Shown: positions 7,404 to 15,722 of the stretch, one piece after another
Position numbering within the stretch: position 1 is the first letter of the stretch
Layout: every line of letters begins with the position of its first letter
Assembly: GCF_947252345.1 (NCBI RefSeq)
Contig: NZ_CAMXVC010000011.1
Coordinates: 1 to 46,494 of the forward strand
DNA length: 46,494 nt
Origin: an uncultured Finegoldia sp.
GTDB lineage: Bacteria > Bacillota > Clostridia > Tissierellales > Peptoniphilaceae
Direction of reading: 5' to 3'
Program-made: the position numbers and the translations under genes
Notes under the pieces: generated by a model
What the model was told of the DNA's origin: nothing
Seen by the model: only the letters and a program-made list of their open reading frames with translations
Databases searched by the model: none

Positions 7404-8540
7404 TTAACTTTCTATTTTAATTTCTTGATTGTCTTTCAAATCAGCTACGTTGTTGATAATCTTGTCGCCGGATTTCAAGCCCGAAATAACTGTGTACGAT
7501 TCACCATTTTTTTCGAGTTGAACTTCTTTTTTTACAGCTTTTGAATCTTTATATTCAAACACATAAAATTTTGAATTTTCTTCCTTGACAACATCTTTGC
7601 CTATTATAATATTTTTAGATTTTTTTCTGACTTGAACATTGAAACCAACGTGTACCGGCTTTTCTGTTTTAATCTTGAAAACAAAATTAGAAGAATTGCT
7701 CGATTGTGAGTCTCCGAAGTTTTGCATTTGGTTCGGATTTACACTTCCCATTGAAGATTCAGGTGAATTTGAAATCTCCGTAACAATTCCTGTAGTTTTT
7801 TCAGCACCATTGATAGGAATTATTTCAACCTTATCATTGACTTTTAAATTATTGTAGTCGTATTCAGAAATATTACCTTCAATTACATTGTCACTGCTTG
7901 TAACTTCAATAATGGGTGATTGGCTCATTGGGTTATTAACATCTTTTTCATTGACTTTGACAGTTCCAGCTACATTCGCTTTGATTGTTTTTCTGTAAGA
8001 ATCCCTTAAATCATCAAGCTGTTTTTTTTGCATATTAACTTGGTCAATAGCTTGCTTGTAGGCTCTTTGTGCTTGATTAATCGAAGGTTTCATTTGGTCT
8101 ATTTGTGTTTCCAATTCATCTGAAAAACTTTTGTTGTATTGCTCAATCAATTTATTGTAAGATTCATACGCTGTGTTTCTATCCTCTAAAGCGTAAGAAA
8201 CTTGGCTTTTTGATTGGTCAAGTTGCATTTTTGCCTGTTCGATTTGTTTTCCAACTTCCTTGTTGACAAAACTAACCAAATAATCTCCTTTTTTTACAGA
8301 TTGCCCGTCCTTAACATAAAATTTCTCAACATCGCCATAGGATTGATTGTTGAAAACTTGCTGCGATTCATCAGATTTTGAAATAGCACTAAAAACCAAA
8401 TCGCTGTCTTCACTAACTGTGTACAAACTGTACTTTGAAGATGATTTTTTGTTTGTGTTTACAATTCTGTACGCCAAAGTTCCTATACAAATTATCGCAA
8501 TTATCGAAAAAACCACGATGAATTTTTTATTTTTTTTCAT
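7404..8540 (-). CDS. Membrane fusion (adaptor) protein, MacA/YknX-like
   Basis: A 378-residue adaptor with one N-terminal membrane segment (residues 6-25), a biotinyl-lipoyl-like half-motif (VEKFYVKDGQSVKKGDYLVSF), a helical hairpin of about 90 residues rich in Gln and Lys (about 95-190), the second half-motif (IKANVAGTVKVNEKD), and beta-barrel plus membrane-proximal domains. It would connect the permease to substrate on the outer side of the membrane. AGGAGG lies four bases before the ATG. It is the first gene of the efflux operon, read from a promoter overlapping the end of pepD. Confidence 0.9.
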   Translation of the reverse strand: MKKNKKFIVVFSIIAIICIGTLAYRIVNTNKKSSSKYSLYTVSEDSDLVFSAISKSDESQQVFNNQSYGDVEKFYVKDGQSVKKGDYLVSFVNKEVGKQIEQAKMQLDQSKSQVSYALEDRNTAYESYNKLIEQYNKSFSDELETQIDQMKPSINQAQRAYKQAIDQVNMQKKQLDDLRDSYRKTIKANVAGTVKVNEKDVNNPMSQSPIIEVTSSDNVIEGNISEYDYNNLKVNDKVEIIPINGAEKTTGIVTEISNSPESSMGSVNPNQMQNFGDSQSSNSSNFVFKIKTEKPVHVGFNVQVRKKSKNIIIGKDVVKEENSKFYVFEYKDSKAVKKEVQLEKNGESYTVISGLKSGDKIINNVADLKDNQEIKIES

Positions 8541-8563
8541 ACGTCCTCCTAAATTGTTTTCTC

Positions 8564-8582
8564 TGTAATACTATTGTAATAC
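8564..8582. promoter_or_regulatory. Direct repeat over the efflux promoter -10 (possible operator)
   Basis: TGTAATAC occurs twice (8564-8571 and 8575-8582), 11 bases apart or one helical turn, covering the -10 box. A regulator bound here could block the promoter. Which regulator is unknown. Confidence 0.4.
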
Positions 8583-8601
8583 AGCATAACTATTTAGTCA
8601 A
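8573..8601 (-). promoter_or_regulatory. Promoter of the efflux operon, embedded in the pepD 3' end
   Basis: Minus strand: -35 TTGACT (8596-8601), 17-base spacer, -10 TACAAT (8573-8578). The -35 box is made of the last codons before the pepD stop. Confidence 0.75.
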
Positions 8602-9987
8602 CATATTTATCATTTCTTCGTAGAAATTTATAAATCTTTCAAGTGATTTAACGTCCAATCTTTCCTTTGTAGTGTGAACATCATAAATAGTAGGTCCTAT
8701 TGAAATGCAATCAATGTGTTTGTGTTTTTCCGAAAAAACTCCACATTCTAATCCCGCATGAATAACTTTTACTTCTATTTCAGAATTTGTTGCTTTCCTG
8801 TAAGCCTGTTTTGCAATCTCCATTAACTTCGAATTTTTTTTAAATTCCCATGTTGGATAATAATTGTAATCGTAAGCTTTAAAACCGCATCTTGATGATA
8901 CTGTTTTTATGTCCTCTCTTAAGTTTTTCAATTCGTCGTGGTCTGACGACCTGGTCGATAAAATTACTTCAAAATTATCTTCAGTCGAATTTACGATTGC
9001 CAAATTAGAAGACGTCTGAACAACATTGTCCAATCCTTCGATGTAAGCTACGACGCCTGTTTTTAAATTTAATACCAAATCCACAAAATCCTCAGTTGTT
9101 TTTTGGTCCAAACATTTTTGAGCTTTTGTTTTTTCGACAATTAATTTCAAATTTTTATCAAAATCTTCAAGAGACAATTTCGATATAAAATCTTCGGCTT
9201 TTGCTATGATTGAATCGGCATCTTCATCCGTCGATATAATTACATATGCATTTGTCGGAATCGCATTGTCCTTTGTCCCAGCCTCTACATCACAAATATA
9301 AAAATCATTTAATTTATCAATAAATTCAAAAACAACTTTAATAGCGTTCTGGTGGTTTTTATCTATTTCCATACCAGAATGGCCGCCCTTCAATCCCTTT
9401 ACAGAAATCGAATAGAAGTTTGATTTTGTTTCAGATGTAAAGTGTTTTTCAATATCTACGTTTACATTTTCTCCGCCGCTGCTGCCGACGATAAGCTCTC
9501 TATCATTTTCAGAATCAATATTTATGAAGTATTTGCCCTCCAATTCAAAATTAAAATTCAATGCACCACTCATATCAACTTCTTCACTTGTAGTTACCAC
9601 TACCTCGATTCGTGGAAGCTTCAAAGGCGATGTCAAAGTTGCCATAGCAATTGCAAGTCCAATCCCATCATCAGCACCAAGAGAAGTCTTATCTGCCATC
9701 ATAAAGCCATCTTCTTCGATGATTTTTACCCCTTTGTCAAAATCATAATTTTCATCAGAAACGCATACCATATCCATATGAGCTTGCAGAATTATTCCAC
9801 CTACATCTTTTAAGCTTTCATCTGATTCTCTTTTAATATAAATATTGTTAAATTTATCTCTTTTACACTTAAAATTATTTTTTTTTGCAAAATTTTCAAG
9901 ATATTCAGAGATTTTCTCCTCGTGTTTTGAACATCTGTTGAGCTTGGAGAAATCTCTGAAATAATCCAATACTTTTTCTTTGTCCAC
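8590..9987 (-). CDS. pepD: Aminoacyl-histidine dipeptidase (beta-Ala-His dipeptidase), M20C
   Basis: A cytosolic zinc dipeptidase for peptide use. The 465 residues show the M20C metal ligands: His70 and the catalytic Asp in AHMDMV, Asp in LGADDGIG, the general-base and metal Glu pair in TSEEVDM, Asp in NIDSEND, and the C-terminal His in HAGLECGVF. The dimerisation (lid) domain occupies about residues 190-385. The start is GTG, overlapping the yqeY stop codon by one base, so translation is coupled. Its final codons contain the -35 box of the efflux promoter. Confidence 0.92.
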   Translation of the reverse strand: MDKEKVLDYFRDFSKLNRCSKHEEKISEYLENFAKKNNFKCKRDKFNNIYIKRESDESLKDVGGIILQAHMDMVCVSDENYDFDKGVKIIEEDGFMMADKTSLGADDGIGLAIAMATLTSPLKLPRIEVVVTTSEEVDMSGALNFNFELEGKYFINIDSENDRELIVGSSGGENVNVDIEKHFTSETKSNFYSISVKGLKGGHSGMEIDKNHQNAIKVVFEFIDKLNDFYICDVEAGTKDNAIPTNAYVIISTDEDADSIIAKAEDFISKLSLEDFDKNLKLIVEKTKAQKCLDQKTTEDFVDLVLNLKTGVVAYIEGLDNVVQTSSNLAIVNSTEDNFEVILSTRSSDHDELKNLREDIKTVSSRCGFKAYDYNYYPTWEFKKNSKLMEIAKQAYRKATNSEIEVKVIHAGLECGVFSEKHKHIDCISIGPTIYDVHTTKERLDVKSLERFINFYEEMINMLTK

Positions 9988-10433
9988 TACGCACCTATAA
10001 TTTCTGATACAACTTTGTTTACAGTCTTGCCGTCAGTAACCTTACCATATTCTCCCATAACAAATTTCATAATCTGTCCTTTTGATTTGTTTGATTTTTC
10101 AAGATTATTTTCTTCCATAAATTTTTCTATAATTTCTTTTAATTTATCTTCAGAAATTTGTTCTGGCAAGTACAATTTTATTACTTCGATTTTTTGCTTA
10201 GTTTCTTCTATGGCTTCTACTCTATCCTTTGGTGTTTGTTCCAATGTATCCATAGTTTGTTTTAATTCTCTCTTGACAAACGCCAATTGTTCTTCTTCTG
10301 TTAAATCCCTCTTTTGTTCTTTTTGTTCTAATAAAATATTGCTCATTATCAAGGAAATAACACCTGATTTTAGCTTATCCTTGTTTTTCATCGCTAACAT
10401 TTTATCTTTTCTCAATTTTTCAATAATACTCAT
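9987..10433 (-). CDS. yqeY: YqeY / GatB-tail domain protein
   Basis: A 148-residue all-helical protein of the YqeY family, which shares a fold with the tail domain of the GatB amidotransferase subunit and may bind tRNA; its exact function is not settled. Family marks are LRKDKMLAMKNKDK at the start, the lysine-rich middle with EQTPKDR, and the end KGQIMKFVMGEYGKVTDGKTVNKVV. The start at 10433 has GGAGA six to seven bases upstream; the longer reading to 10451 would overlap the PAP2 gene and lacks a site. Confidence 0.9.
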   Translation of the reverse strand: MSIIEKLRKDKMLAMKNKDKLKSGVISLIMSNILLEQKEQKRDLTEEEQLAFVKRELKQTMDTLEQTPKDRVEAIEETKQKIEVIKLYLPEQISEDKLKEIIEKFMEENNLEKSNKSKGQIMKFVMGEYGKVTDGKTVNKVVSEIIGA

Positions 10434-10443
10434 AATATCTCTC

Positions 10444-11073
10444 CTATCCAAAAATAAATGTAAAATAATAATTCATTCTAAACATATAAATAGACCAATA
10501 TGCACATATAAGCCCTAAAAAAATCCCTATGATTACATCTGTGAACCAATGCACTCCCAATACCACTCTCGATAAAGCTATCATAAATGCAAAAATAATC
10601 GCAAGTAGCATCGTCACGAAGAAGAATTTGTAACCATAGCTTAGCACATAAGCTATCGTCAAATAAAAGCTCATACTGACACAAGAATGCCCACTTGGGA
10701 AAGAATAACCAAAATAATTTATTCCTTTGTTTATTTTAGGTCTTTTTCTTCTAAATACAAATTTAAGTGTGTGAACTGAAATCACGCTCAAGAGCACGCT
10801 CATTATAATTGCAGATGCAGAAACGTAATTATGTTGACTCACTGTAAAAAAAACAATCGGAATACTTATCATCATAAGTGTTTCAACATTTCCAAATTTA
10901 GTAACTTTTGCCATCATAGTAACCAGAGAATTTTGTCCCATATCGTTAAAATGCTCTTTTAATTTTCTGTCCCAATTTGTCTCTTGTTCTTTCAAAATAA
11001 CAAATCCCATAAAAAAAGTGACGATTAACAGGACAAATGTCAATATTACTACAAACCAATCGTATTTGTTCAT
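10444..11073 (-). CDS. PAP2-family membrane phosphatase, copy A
   Basis: A 209-residue integral membrane phosphatase with about six segments. The three PAP2 motifs are complete: K104-to-RP112 (KFVFRRKRP), PSGH at 126-129, and SRVVLGVHWFTD at 168-179 with the nucleophile His. Such enzymes remove phosphate from undecaprenyl pyrophosphate, phosphatidylglycerol phosphate or phosphatidate; the substrate cannot be told here. AAAGGA precedes the ATG. A paralogue with the same layout lies directly upstream. Confidence 0.9.
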   Translation of the reverse strand: MNKYDWFVVILTFVLLIVTFFMGFVILKEQETNWDRKLKEHFNDMGQNSLVTMMAKVTKFGNVETLMMISIPIVFFTVSQHNYVSASAIIMSVLLSVISVHTLKFVFRRKRPKINKGINYFGYSFPSGHSCVSMSFYLTIAYVLSYGYKFFFVTMLLAIIFAFMIALSRVVLGVHWFTDVIIGIFLGLICAYWSIYMFRMNYYFTFIFG

Positions 11074-11104
11074 TTTTATTCCTTTCTTTTTTTCTTAACT
11101 TAAA

Positions 11105-11113
11105 TTTTATACC
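11105..11113 (-). promoter_or_regulatory. Extended -10 element before PAP2 copy A
   Basis: Minus strand TGGTATAAA, an extended -10 without an obvious -35 box, between the upstream terminator and the PAP2-A start. Confidence 0.4.
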
Positions 11114-11150
11114 AATAAAGTTCAAATGTATAGTGCCAAATTTTACAATA

Positions 11151-11180
11151 AAAAATGAACTACGACAAATCATAGTTCAT
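11151..11180 (-). terminator. Terminator overlapping the end of PAP2 copy B
   Basis: Eight-base-pair stem ATGAACTA / TAGTTCAT (11173-11180 with 11155-11162) followed on the minus strand by six T. The upstream arm is made of the last codons of the PAP2-B gene. Confidence 0.8.
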
Positions 11181-11805
11181 AATTTAAATTTTTCATTTTA
11201 AAAATGTGATTTTCAAAGACATAAATCGTGATTAAATAACACACATAGCCCAATAGCATTCCAAAAATCACATCTGTAGGCCAGTGTACTCCAACTACAA
11301 GTCTGCTAAACGCAATGACAAATGGAATTATTCTCAGATAAATAAATTTTTCGTTTTTAATGCTGATTAAAAGATAGCTCAGAGTAAAATAAAAGCTCGT
11401 GCTTACCAAGCTATGACCACTTACATAACTGTAACCGCCTTGAGTTATCTTGAAAAATTCTTGCGGCCTTATTCTCAAAAAACTATACTTGTACAAATTC
11501 ATAATCAAAAATCCAATCAAACAAGACAAAAATGTTGTCGTAAAAAATGAATTTTTGCCTATCTTTTTTGAGTAGGCAAGGCAAATCGCCAAAATAAAAA
11601 TATATGTGCTGAAATTTCCAAGCAAAGTGAACAATTTAAAAATATTAAATAAAAAATTATCTGTGATAAATTGTGCAAATTTCATTATGCCTGGTTCAAA
11701 TATAAGTCCAGATTTTTTCCTTATAAAAATCCCAAAAACCACAGTGGTTATAATTATAAACACAGAAATATAAAATTTCTTCTTACTTAAAACTTTTCCA
11801 ATCAT
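11170..11805 (-). CDS. PAP2-family membrane phosphatase, copy B
   Basis: A 211-residue membrane protein with about six segments. Motif 1 is K106-to-RP (KYSFLRIRP), motif 3 SRLVVGVHWPTD (167-178). Motif 2 reads VSGH (128-131), where the usual first residue is Pro; the catalytic His is kept, so activity is plausible. It overlaps the MoeA-like gene by four bases with AAAGGGA before its ATG, so it is coupled to that gene rather than to copy A, from which it is separated by a terminator. Confidence 0.87.
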   Translation of the reverse strand: MIGKVLSKKKFYISVFIIITTVVFGIFIRKKSGLIFEPGIMKFAQFITDNFLFNIFKLFTLLGNFSTYIFILAICLAYSKKIGKNSFFTTTFLSCLIGFLIMNLYKYSFLRIRPQEFFKITQGGYSYVSGHSLVSTSFYFTLSYLLISIKNEKFIYLRIIPFVIAFSRLVVGVHWPTDVIFGMLLGYVCYLITIYVFENHIFKMKNLNYEL

Positions 11806-12827
11806 AATCCCTTTCCATACTCACAATTTGGGAAGTGACAGTCATCACACTGCATACAAAATCCACCATAACCCAAACTATTAATCATATCTTTCGTTAC
11901 TTTAATATTTGCAAAAATATAAGGCAAGATTATATCGAATACCGTTGATTTGTTGAACATAACACAGCCTGGAAGCCCCATAATTGCAGTGTTGTTTTTG
12001 TAGGCCAACATAAACATCGCACCCGGTAGTACAGGTGAGCCATAAGTTATCACTTCTGCCTTTGAATCTTTTATAGCTTTCGGTGTCATATCATCTGGGT
12101 CAACGCTCATTCCACCAGAAACCAAAATAATATCGGATTTATTTTCCAAAGCTTTGTTGATTTCTCGTGTAATATTGTCGCTATTATCGTCGACAATCAC
12201 ATGACTTACAACTTCGCAATTGTAATCTTTCATTTTTTGTTTTAAAACAGGTCCAAATTGGTCTTTGATAAGACCTTTGTAAACTTCAGAGCCCGTTGTA
12301 ATAATTGAGCATTTCTTAGTTGTATCAAACGGAATGATTTCCAGAATAGGAACTCCGTTCATAATTTTCTTCGCGTCGTCCATGACTTTTTCTTTTGTGA
12401 AAAGCGGAATAATTCTCATTCCAGCGATTTTTTGTCCCTTTCTGACAGGTTGATTTCCAAGAACAGTTGCAATTGAAATATCATCAATCGAATTTAACCT
12501 GAATAATCTATCTCTGTCGACTTTCAAAAACCCATCCACATCAGATATTATTTCTATCTTGCCTTCTTTTATATCAGATGAGTGCATATGTTCATTGATG
12601 CAAATATCTTTTAAAATAATTGCACAATCATTCTCGTGCAAATCATCATCGTCTAATTCCATAACATAAATATGTTCCTTGCCCATGCTCAACAAAACAG
12701 GAATATCTTCTTCTGTAACGACGTGTCCTTTTTTGAAGGCTCTCTCTTTTACCACGTCTTTTACAATTCTAGTCATATCGTGTGGTAAGATGTGACCTAC
12801 CGCATCTTCTGTTCTAACTACTTTCAT
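11802..12827 (-). CDS. MoeA-like molybdopterin-binding protein with Cys-rich tail
   Basis: A 341-residue protein with a MoCF (molybdopterin-binding) domain over about residues 170-310, seen in SIITTGSEVYKG and LVSGGMSVDPDDMTPKAI. The N-terminal half (TEDAVGHILPHDMTRI, GHVVTEEDIPVLLSMG) is a MoeA-like or SAF-like region. The C-terminus carries four Cys (CMQCDDCHFPNC) that could bind a metal. Full-length MoeA inserts molybdenum into molybdopterin; this shorter form is found in many anaerobes and its reaction is not proven. No other molybdenum cofactor gene is in the window. Confidence 0.82.
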   Translation of the reverse strand: MKVVRTEDAVGHILPHDMTRIVKDVVKERAFKKGHVVTEEDIPVLLSMGKEHIYVMELDDDDLHENDCAIILKDICINEHMHSSDIKEGKIEIISDVDGFLKVDRDRLFRLNSIDDISIATVLGNQPVRKGQKIAGMRIIPLFTKEKVMDDAKKIMNGVPILEIIPFDTTKKCSIITTGSEVYKGLIKDQFGPVLKQKMKDYNCEVVSHVIVDDNSDNITREINKALENKSDIILVSGGMSVDPDDMTPKAIKDSKAEVITYGSPVLPGAMFMLAYKNNTAIMGLPGCVMFNKSTVFDIILPYIFANIKVTKDMINSLGYGGFCMQCDDCHFPNCEYGKGL

Positions 12828-12855
12828 TTTTAAACCCCTTCTATTTGATACCCCT

Positions 12856-12864
12856 ATTTTATCA
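12856..12864 (-). promoter_or_regulatory. Extended -10 promoter element of the MoeA-like gene
   Basis: Minus strand TGATAAAAT, an extended -10, about 30 bases before the start codon; no clear -35. Confidence 0.4.
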
Positions 12865-12892
12865 CGAAATCATTATTTTTAAAAACACATAA

Positions 12893-12922
12893 CGAAAAAA
12901 AAACTGGATTTTCCTCCAATTT
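12893..12922 (-). terminator. Terminator of the BceAB-like operon
   Basis: Minus-strand stem AAATTGGA / TCCAGTTT (12915-12922 with 12901-12908, one G-U pair), loop of six, then nine T. It abuts the permease stop. Confidence 0.82.
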
Positions 12923-14874
12923 TATTCTTCGCTTACCAAATTATAGTAGACATTGCTCGTTATTTTAAATATTATAAAATACACGACGATTATTATAGCA
13001 ACGCAAATAGAAAATGGAATTGCAAATTCAGATATATTTCTTATTCCGAAAAATCCACACAATTGATACAACATTTTAGATGCTATTGCTGAGTGAATTA
13101 CTGCCACAAAAAGCGGTAAAAAGAACATCCAATAAATTTGTTGCGATGATGTCTTTTTTATCATTTTGTTTGAGAGTCCGACTTTTTTCATTGTTTGAAT
13201 GTTTTTTCTATCTTCAATTCCTTCTGACAAATGCTTGTAATAAGCTATTATCGAAGTTCCAATTAATAAAACAAAACTTATGATGAAACCAATGTATAAG
13301 AACGCTCCAAACATAGTGTACACAGCTGACTTTGTTTCTTTTCTTGATACAAATTGAAGAGAACTGTCTTTGGAGATAAATTCTTTTCCATCTAGTTTTT
13401 TGTCCGAATCTAAAAAGTAAGATACCTCCACGTCCAAAGGTTTACTTGCCACTTCATTGTCCGTAGGCATTCTGAAATCATTGCAAAATCTTACCAAATC
13501 CTCATCGTTTTTTACAACGACGTAGAACATATCCACACCAATATTTCTTCCTTCTATCTCGTTGATTTTTTTGAATTTGTAATCAGCACTTCCCAATGTT
13601 ATCTTATTTGATGTCAAATATTTCATGTAATTTGAATTTAATAAAATTTCTCCGTTGTTAAGAGTGTATTTCTTGCCAAATTTATTATTGAACGAATCTA
13701 ATGTTTGAATCATAATATAGATTGGATGCGTATTATTCTTTCCCATTTTAGAGAATTTATTGCCTTCAAGGTTTGCAAATATCATCGTACTAACTTGATA
13801 ATAATCATTTTTAGGATTTGTTTTTTCTGTGACTAAATTTTTTAATCTGGACTTTTCTTTTCCGGTATTTTGGGAAAAATCCTTATCCGGTGTAATGGTT
13901 CCTGTCAATTTGTAATCTCGGTTCACAGTTGAATCCACAACTTTTTCTGCACTGTTGTAGATAGCCATTGTAGTCGACAATGATACTACAACTCCTGTGC
14001 ATAAAATCGCAATACTAGCTAACCCTACTGCATTGGATTTCATTCTGTAAAGCATACCAGACACAGTGATGAAGTTTTTCGATTTGTAGAAGAAATTCTT
14101 GTTTTTCTTCATCATTTTTAGTACAAAAATAGTTACTGCAACAAATCCACAGTACGTTCCAAATAGTACAAGTAGACTTGCTACGAAAAACATCAACAAA
14201 CTTTCCAAGCTTCCTTCGATTGTCAACGCGATGTAATAACCAATTGCTGTTAAAACTATTGCTAGAATGAAAAATATTACATTGACTTTTGGTTCAGATT
14301 CCGATTTTTGTCCTTTCGCAAATAAATCCCTAGTTGTAGCAGATTTTATATTTACGATATCGAATATATAAGTTATAATGCAAATACCAAAGTTAAAAAT
14401 CAATGTTAATATAACCGCTTTGATTGAAATTCCAAACTGCATAACATTGAAATTTTCTCGCATCAATTTCCCTACGGCTAAGAACAATACTTTTCCCAAT
14501 GTGATACCAAAAACAATTGTTAGGATTGAAATAATCACAAAAAATATCGACTTTTCTTTTAACAATATTCTATTTATGTGTTTGTTCTCCAATCCAAAAA
14601 CACGATATAATCCAAATTCCTGAAACCTTCTTTTTACCAAAAATCTATTCGCATACATAATAATTGCAAATGTAAATATCGCAATAATAATTGATCCGAA
14701 AACTATTATCGTTCCAAATTGGTCTTTTTGCATAACGTATTTGTTATCTAATAGAGATATCATAATAAACAAAATCGCCACCATAATACTCGTTGACAAA
14801 ATATATGGAATATTTACGATTTTGTTAGCTTTTAAGTTTTTGAGCGCGAACTTCGTAGATAATTTAGAATTCAT
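12922..14874 (-). CDS. BceB-type ABC permease (antimicrobial peptide resistance)
   Basis: A 650-residue permease with ten membrane segments and a large outside domain of about 200 residues (roughly 305-525) between segments seven and eight, the plan of BceB proteins that recognise bacitracin-like peptides at lipid II-cycle intermediates and signal to their kinase. FtsX-type stretches (FQEFGLYRVFGLENKHINRIL, IQTMKKVGLSNKMIKK) are visible. The start lies inside the end of the ATPase gene. It is the last gene of a kinase-regulator-transporter cluster. Confidence 0.9.
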   Translation of the reverse strand: MNSKLSTKFALKNLKANKIVNIPYILSTSIMVAILFIMISLLDNKYVMQKDQFGTIIVFGSIIIAIFTFAIIMYANRFLVKRRFQEFGLYRVFGLENKHINRILLKEKSIFFVIISILTIVFGITLGKVLFLAVGKLMRENFNVMQFGISIKAVILTLIFNFGICIITYIFDIVNIKSATTRDLFAKGQKSESEPKVNVIFFILAIVLTAIGYYIALTIEGSLESLLMFFVASLLVLFGTYCGFVAVTIFVLKMMKKNKNFFYKSKNFITVSGMLYRMKSNAVGLASIAILCTGVVVSLSTTMAIYNSAEKVVDSTVNRDYKLTGTITPDKDFSQNTGKEKSRLKNLVTEKTNPKNDYYQVSTMIFANLEGNKFSKMGKNNTHPIYIMIQTLDSFNNKFGKKYTLNNGEILLNSNYMKYLTSNKITLGSADYKFKKINEIEGRNIGVDMFYVVVKNDEDLVRFCNDFRMPTDNEVASKPLDVEVSYFLDSDKKLDGKEFISKDSSLQFVSRKETKSAVYTMFGAFLYIGFIISFVLLIGTSIIAYYKHLSEGIEDRKNIQTMKKVGLSNKMIKKTSSQQIYWMFFLPLFVAVIHSAIASKMLYQLCGFFGIRNISEFAIPFSICVAIIIVVYFIIFKITSNVYYNLVSEE

Positions 14875-15628
14875 TATCTACACCTCGATTGTTTATAACA
14901 GTCAATGATTCATTAATTCTCTCCATAAATTCTTTGTTGTCGCTATTACCCTTGTAAATTTCATGGAACACAACGCCGTCTTTTATAAATATTACTCTGT
15001 TAGAAAACGAAGCTGCTTTCACAGAGTGAGTTACCATCAATATAGTTTGTCCTAATTTATTAATTTTTGTGAATAGATCAAGTATCATATCTGATGATTT
15101 TGAATCCAATGCACCTGTCGGCTCATCTGCCAATATCAAATCCGGTTTTGTAATCAAAGCTCTTGCAATCGCAATTCTTTGTCTTTGTCCACCACTAACC
15201 TCATAAGGATATTTGCCCACAAAAGATTCAATTCCTAACAAACCTTGAATTTCAGATAATCTTTTCTCCATTTCTTTTGGCTTATAATCTGAAAGTACCA
15301 TTGGCAAAAATATATTGTCTTTGTTCGAGAAAATATCCAATAAATTAAAATCTTGAAATACAAATCCAAGTTTTTCTCTTCTAAATTTTGCAACTTCCGA
15401 TTCTTTTAATGCGGAAATATCTTTGCCATTTAATACTACCTTGCCGTTAGTTTGCTTATCTAATGTTGATATTACATTTAGTAAAGTTGTTTTTCCAGAA
15501 CCTGATTCTCCCATTATCGCTATAAATTCATTCTTTTCTACAGAAAAATTCACATCTTTTAATGCTACTGTTTCTACATTTTTCGTTTTGTATACTTTTC
15601 TTATGTTGTTTAATTCTAAAATATTCAT
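14864..15628 (-). CDS. BceA-type ABC ATPase
   Basis: A 254-residue ATPase that powers the BceB-like permease. Walker A GESGSGKTT, Q-loop FVFQDFNLLD, signature VSGGQRQR, Walker B LILADEPTGALD, His switch in VTHS. The start at 15628 is set by GGAGGG five bases upstream; the ATG at 15640 would overlap that site. Overlaps the permease by 11 bases. A gap of 92 bases containing a candidate response-regulator site separates it from the kinase gene. Confidence 0.92.
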   Translation of the reverse strand: MNILELNNIRKVYKTKNVETVALKDVNFSVEKNEFIAIMGESGSGKTTLLNVISTLDKQTNGKVVLNGKDISALKESEVAKFRREKLGFVFQDFNLLDIFSNKDNIFLPMVLSDYKPKEMEKRLSEIQGLLGIESFVGKYPYEVSGGQRQRIAIARALITKPDLILADEPTGALDSKSSDMILDLFTKINKLGQTILMVTHSVKAASFSNRVIFIKDGVVFHEIYKGNSDNKEFMERINESLTVINNRGVDNEF

Positions 15629-15700
15629 AACACCCTCCATAACTATATGTTAAATGAATTTAGAAAAAGTAGCATTTATCTAAACTAACAAAAATCATTC

Positions 15701-15722
15701 AATCTTACAAAATCGTAAGATT
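15701..15722. promoter_or_regulatory. Candidate BceR-type operator before the bceAB-like genes
   Basis: A perfect inverted repeat AATCTTAC / GTAAGATT (8 bp arms, 6-base spacer). Within it, read on the minus strand, TTACG-ATTT-TGTAA differs at one base from the TNACA-N4-TGTAA pattern I recall for BceR-like regulators. It lies between kinase and transporter genes, where such sites occur. A terminator is less likely because no T run follows. Confidence 0.55.

Noticed and set aside
9442..9813. 123-codon plus-strand frame inside pepD
   Set aside because: It lies opposite the metal-site region of a clear peptidase and its translation has no recognisable features.
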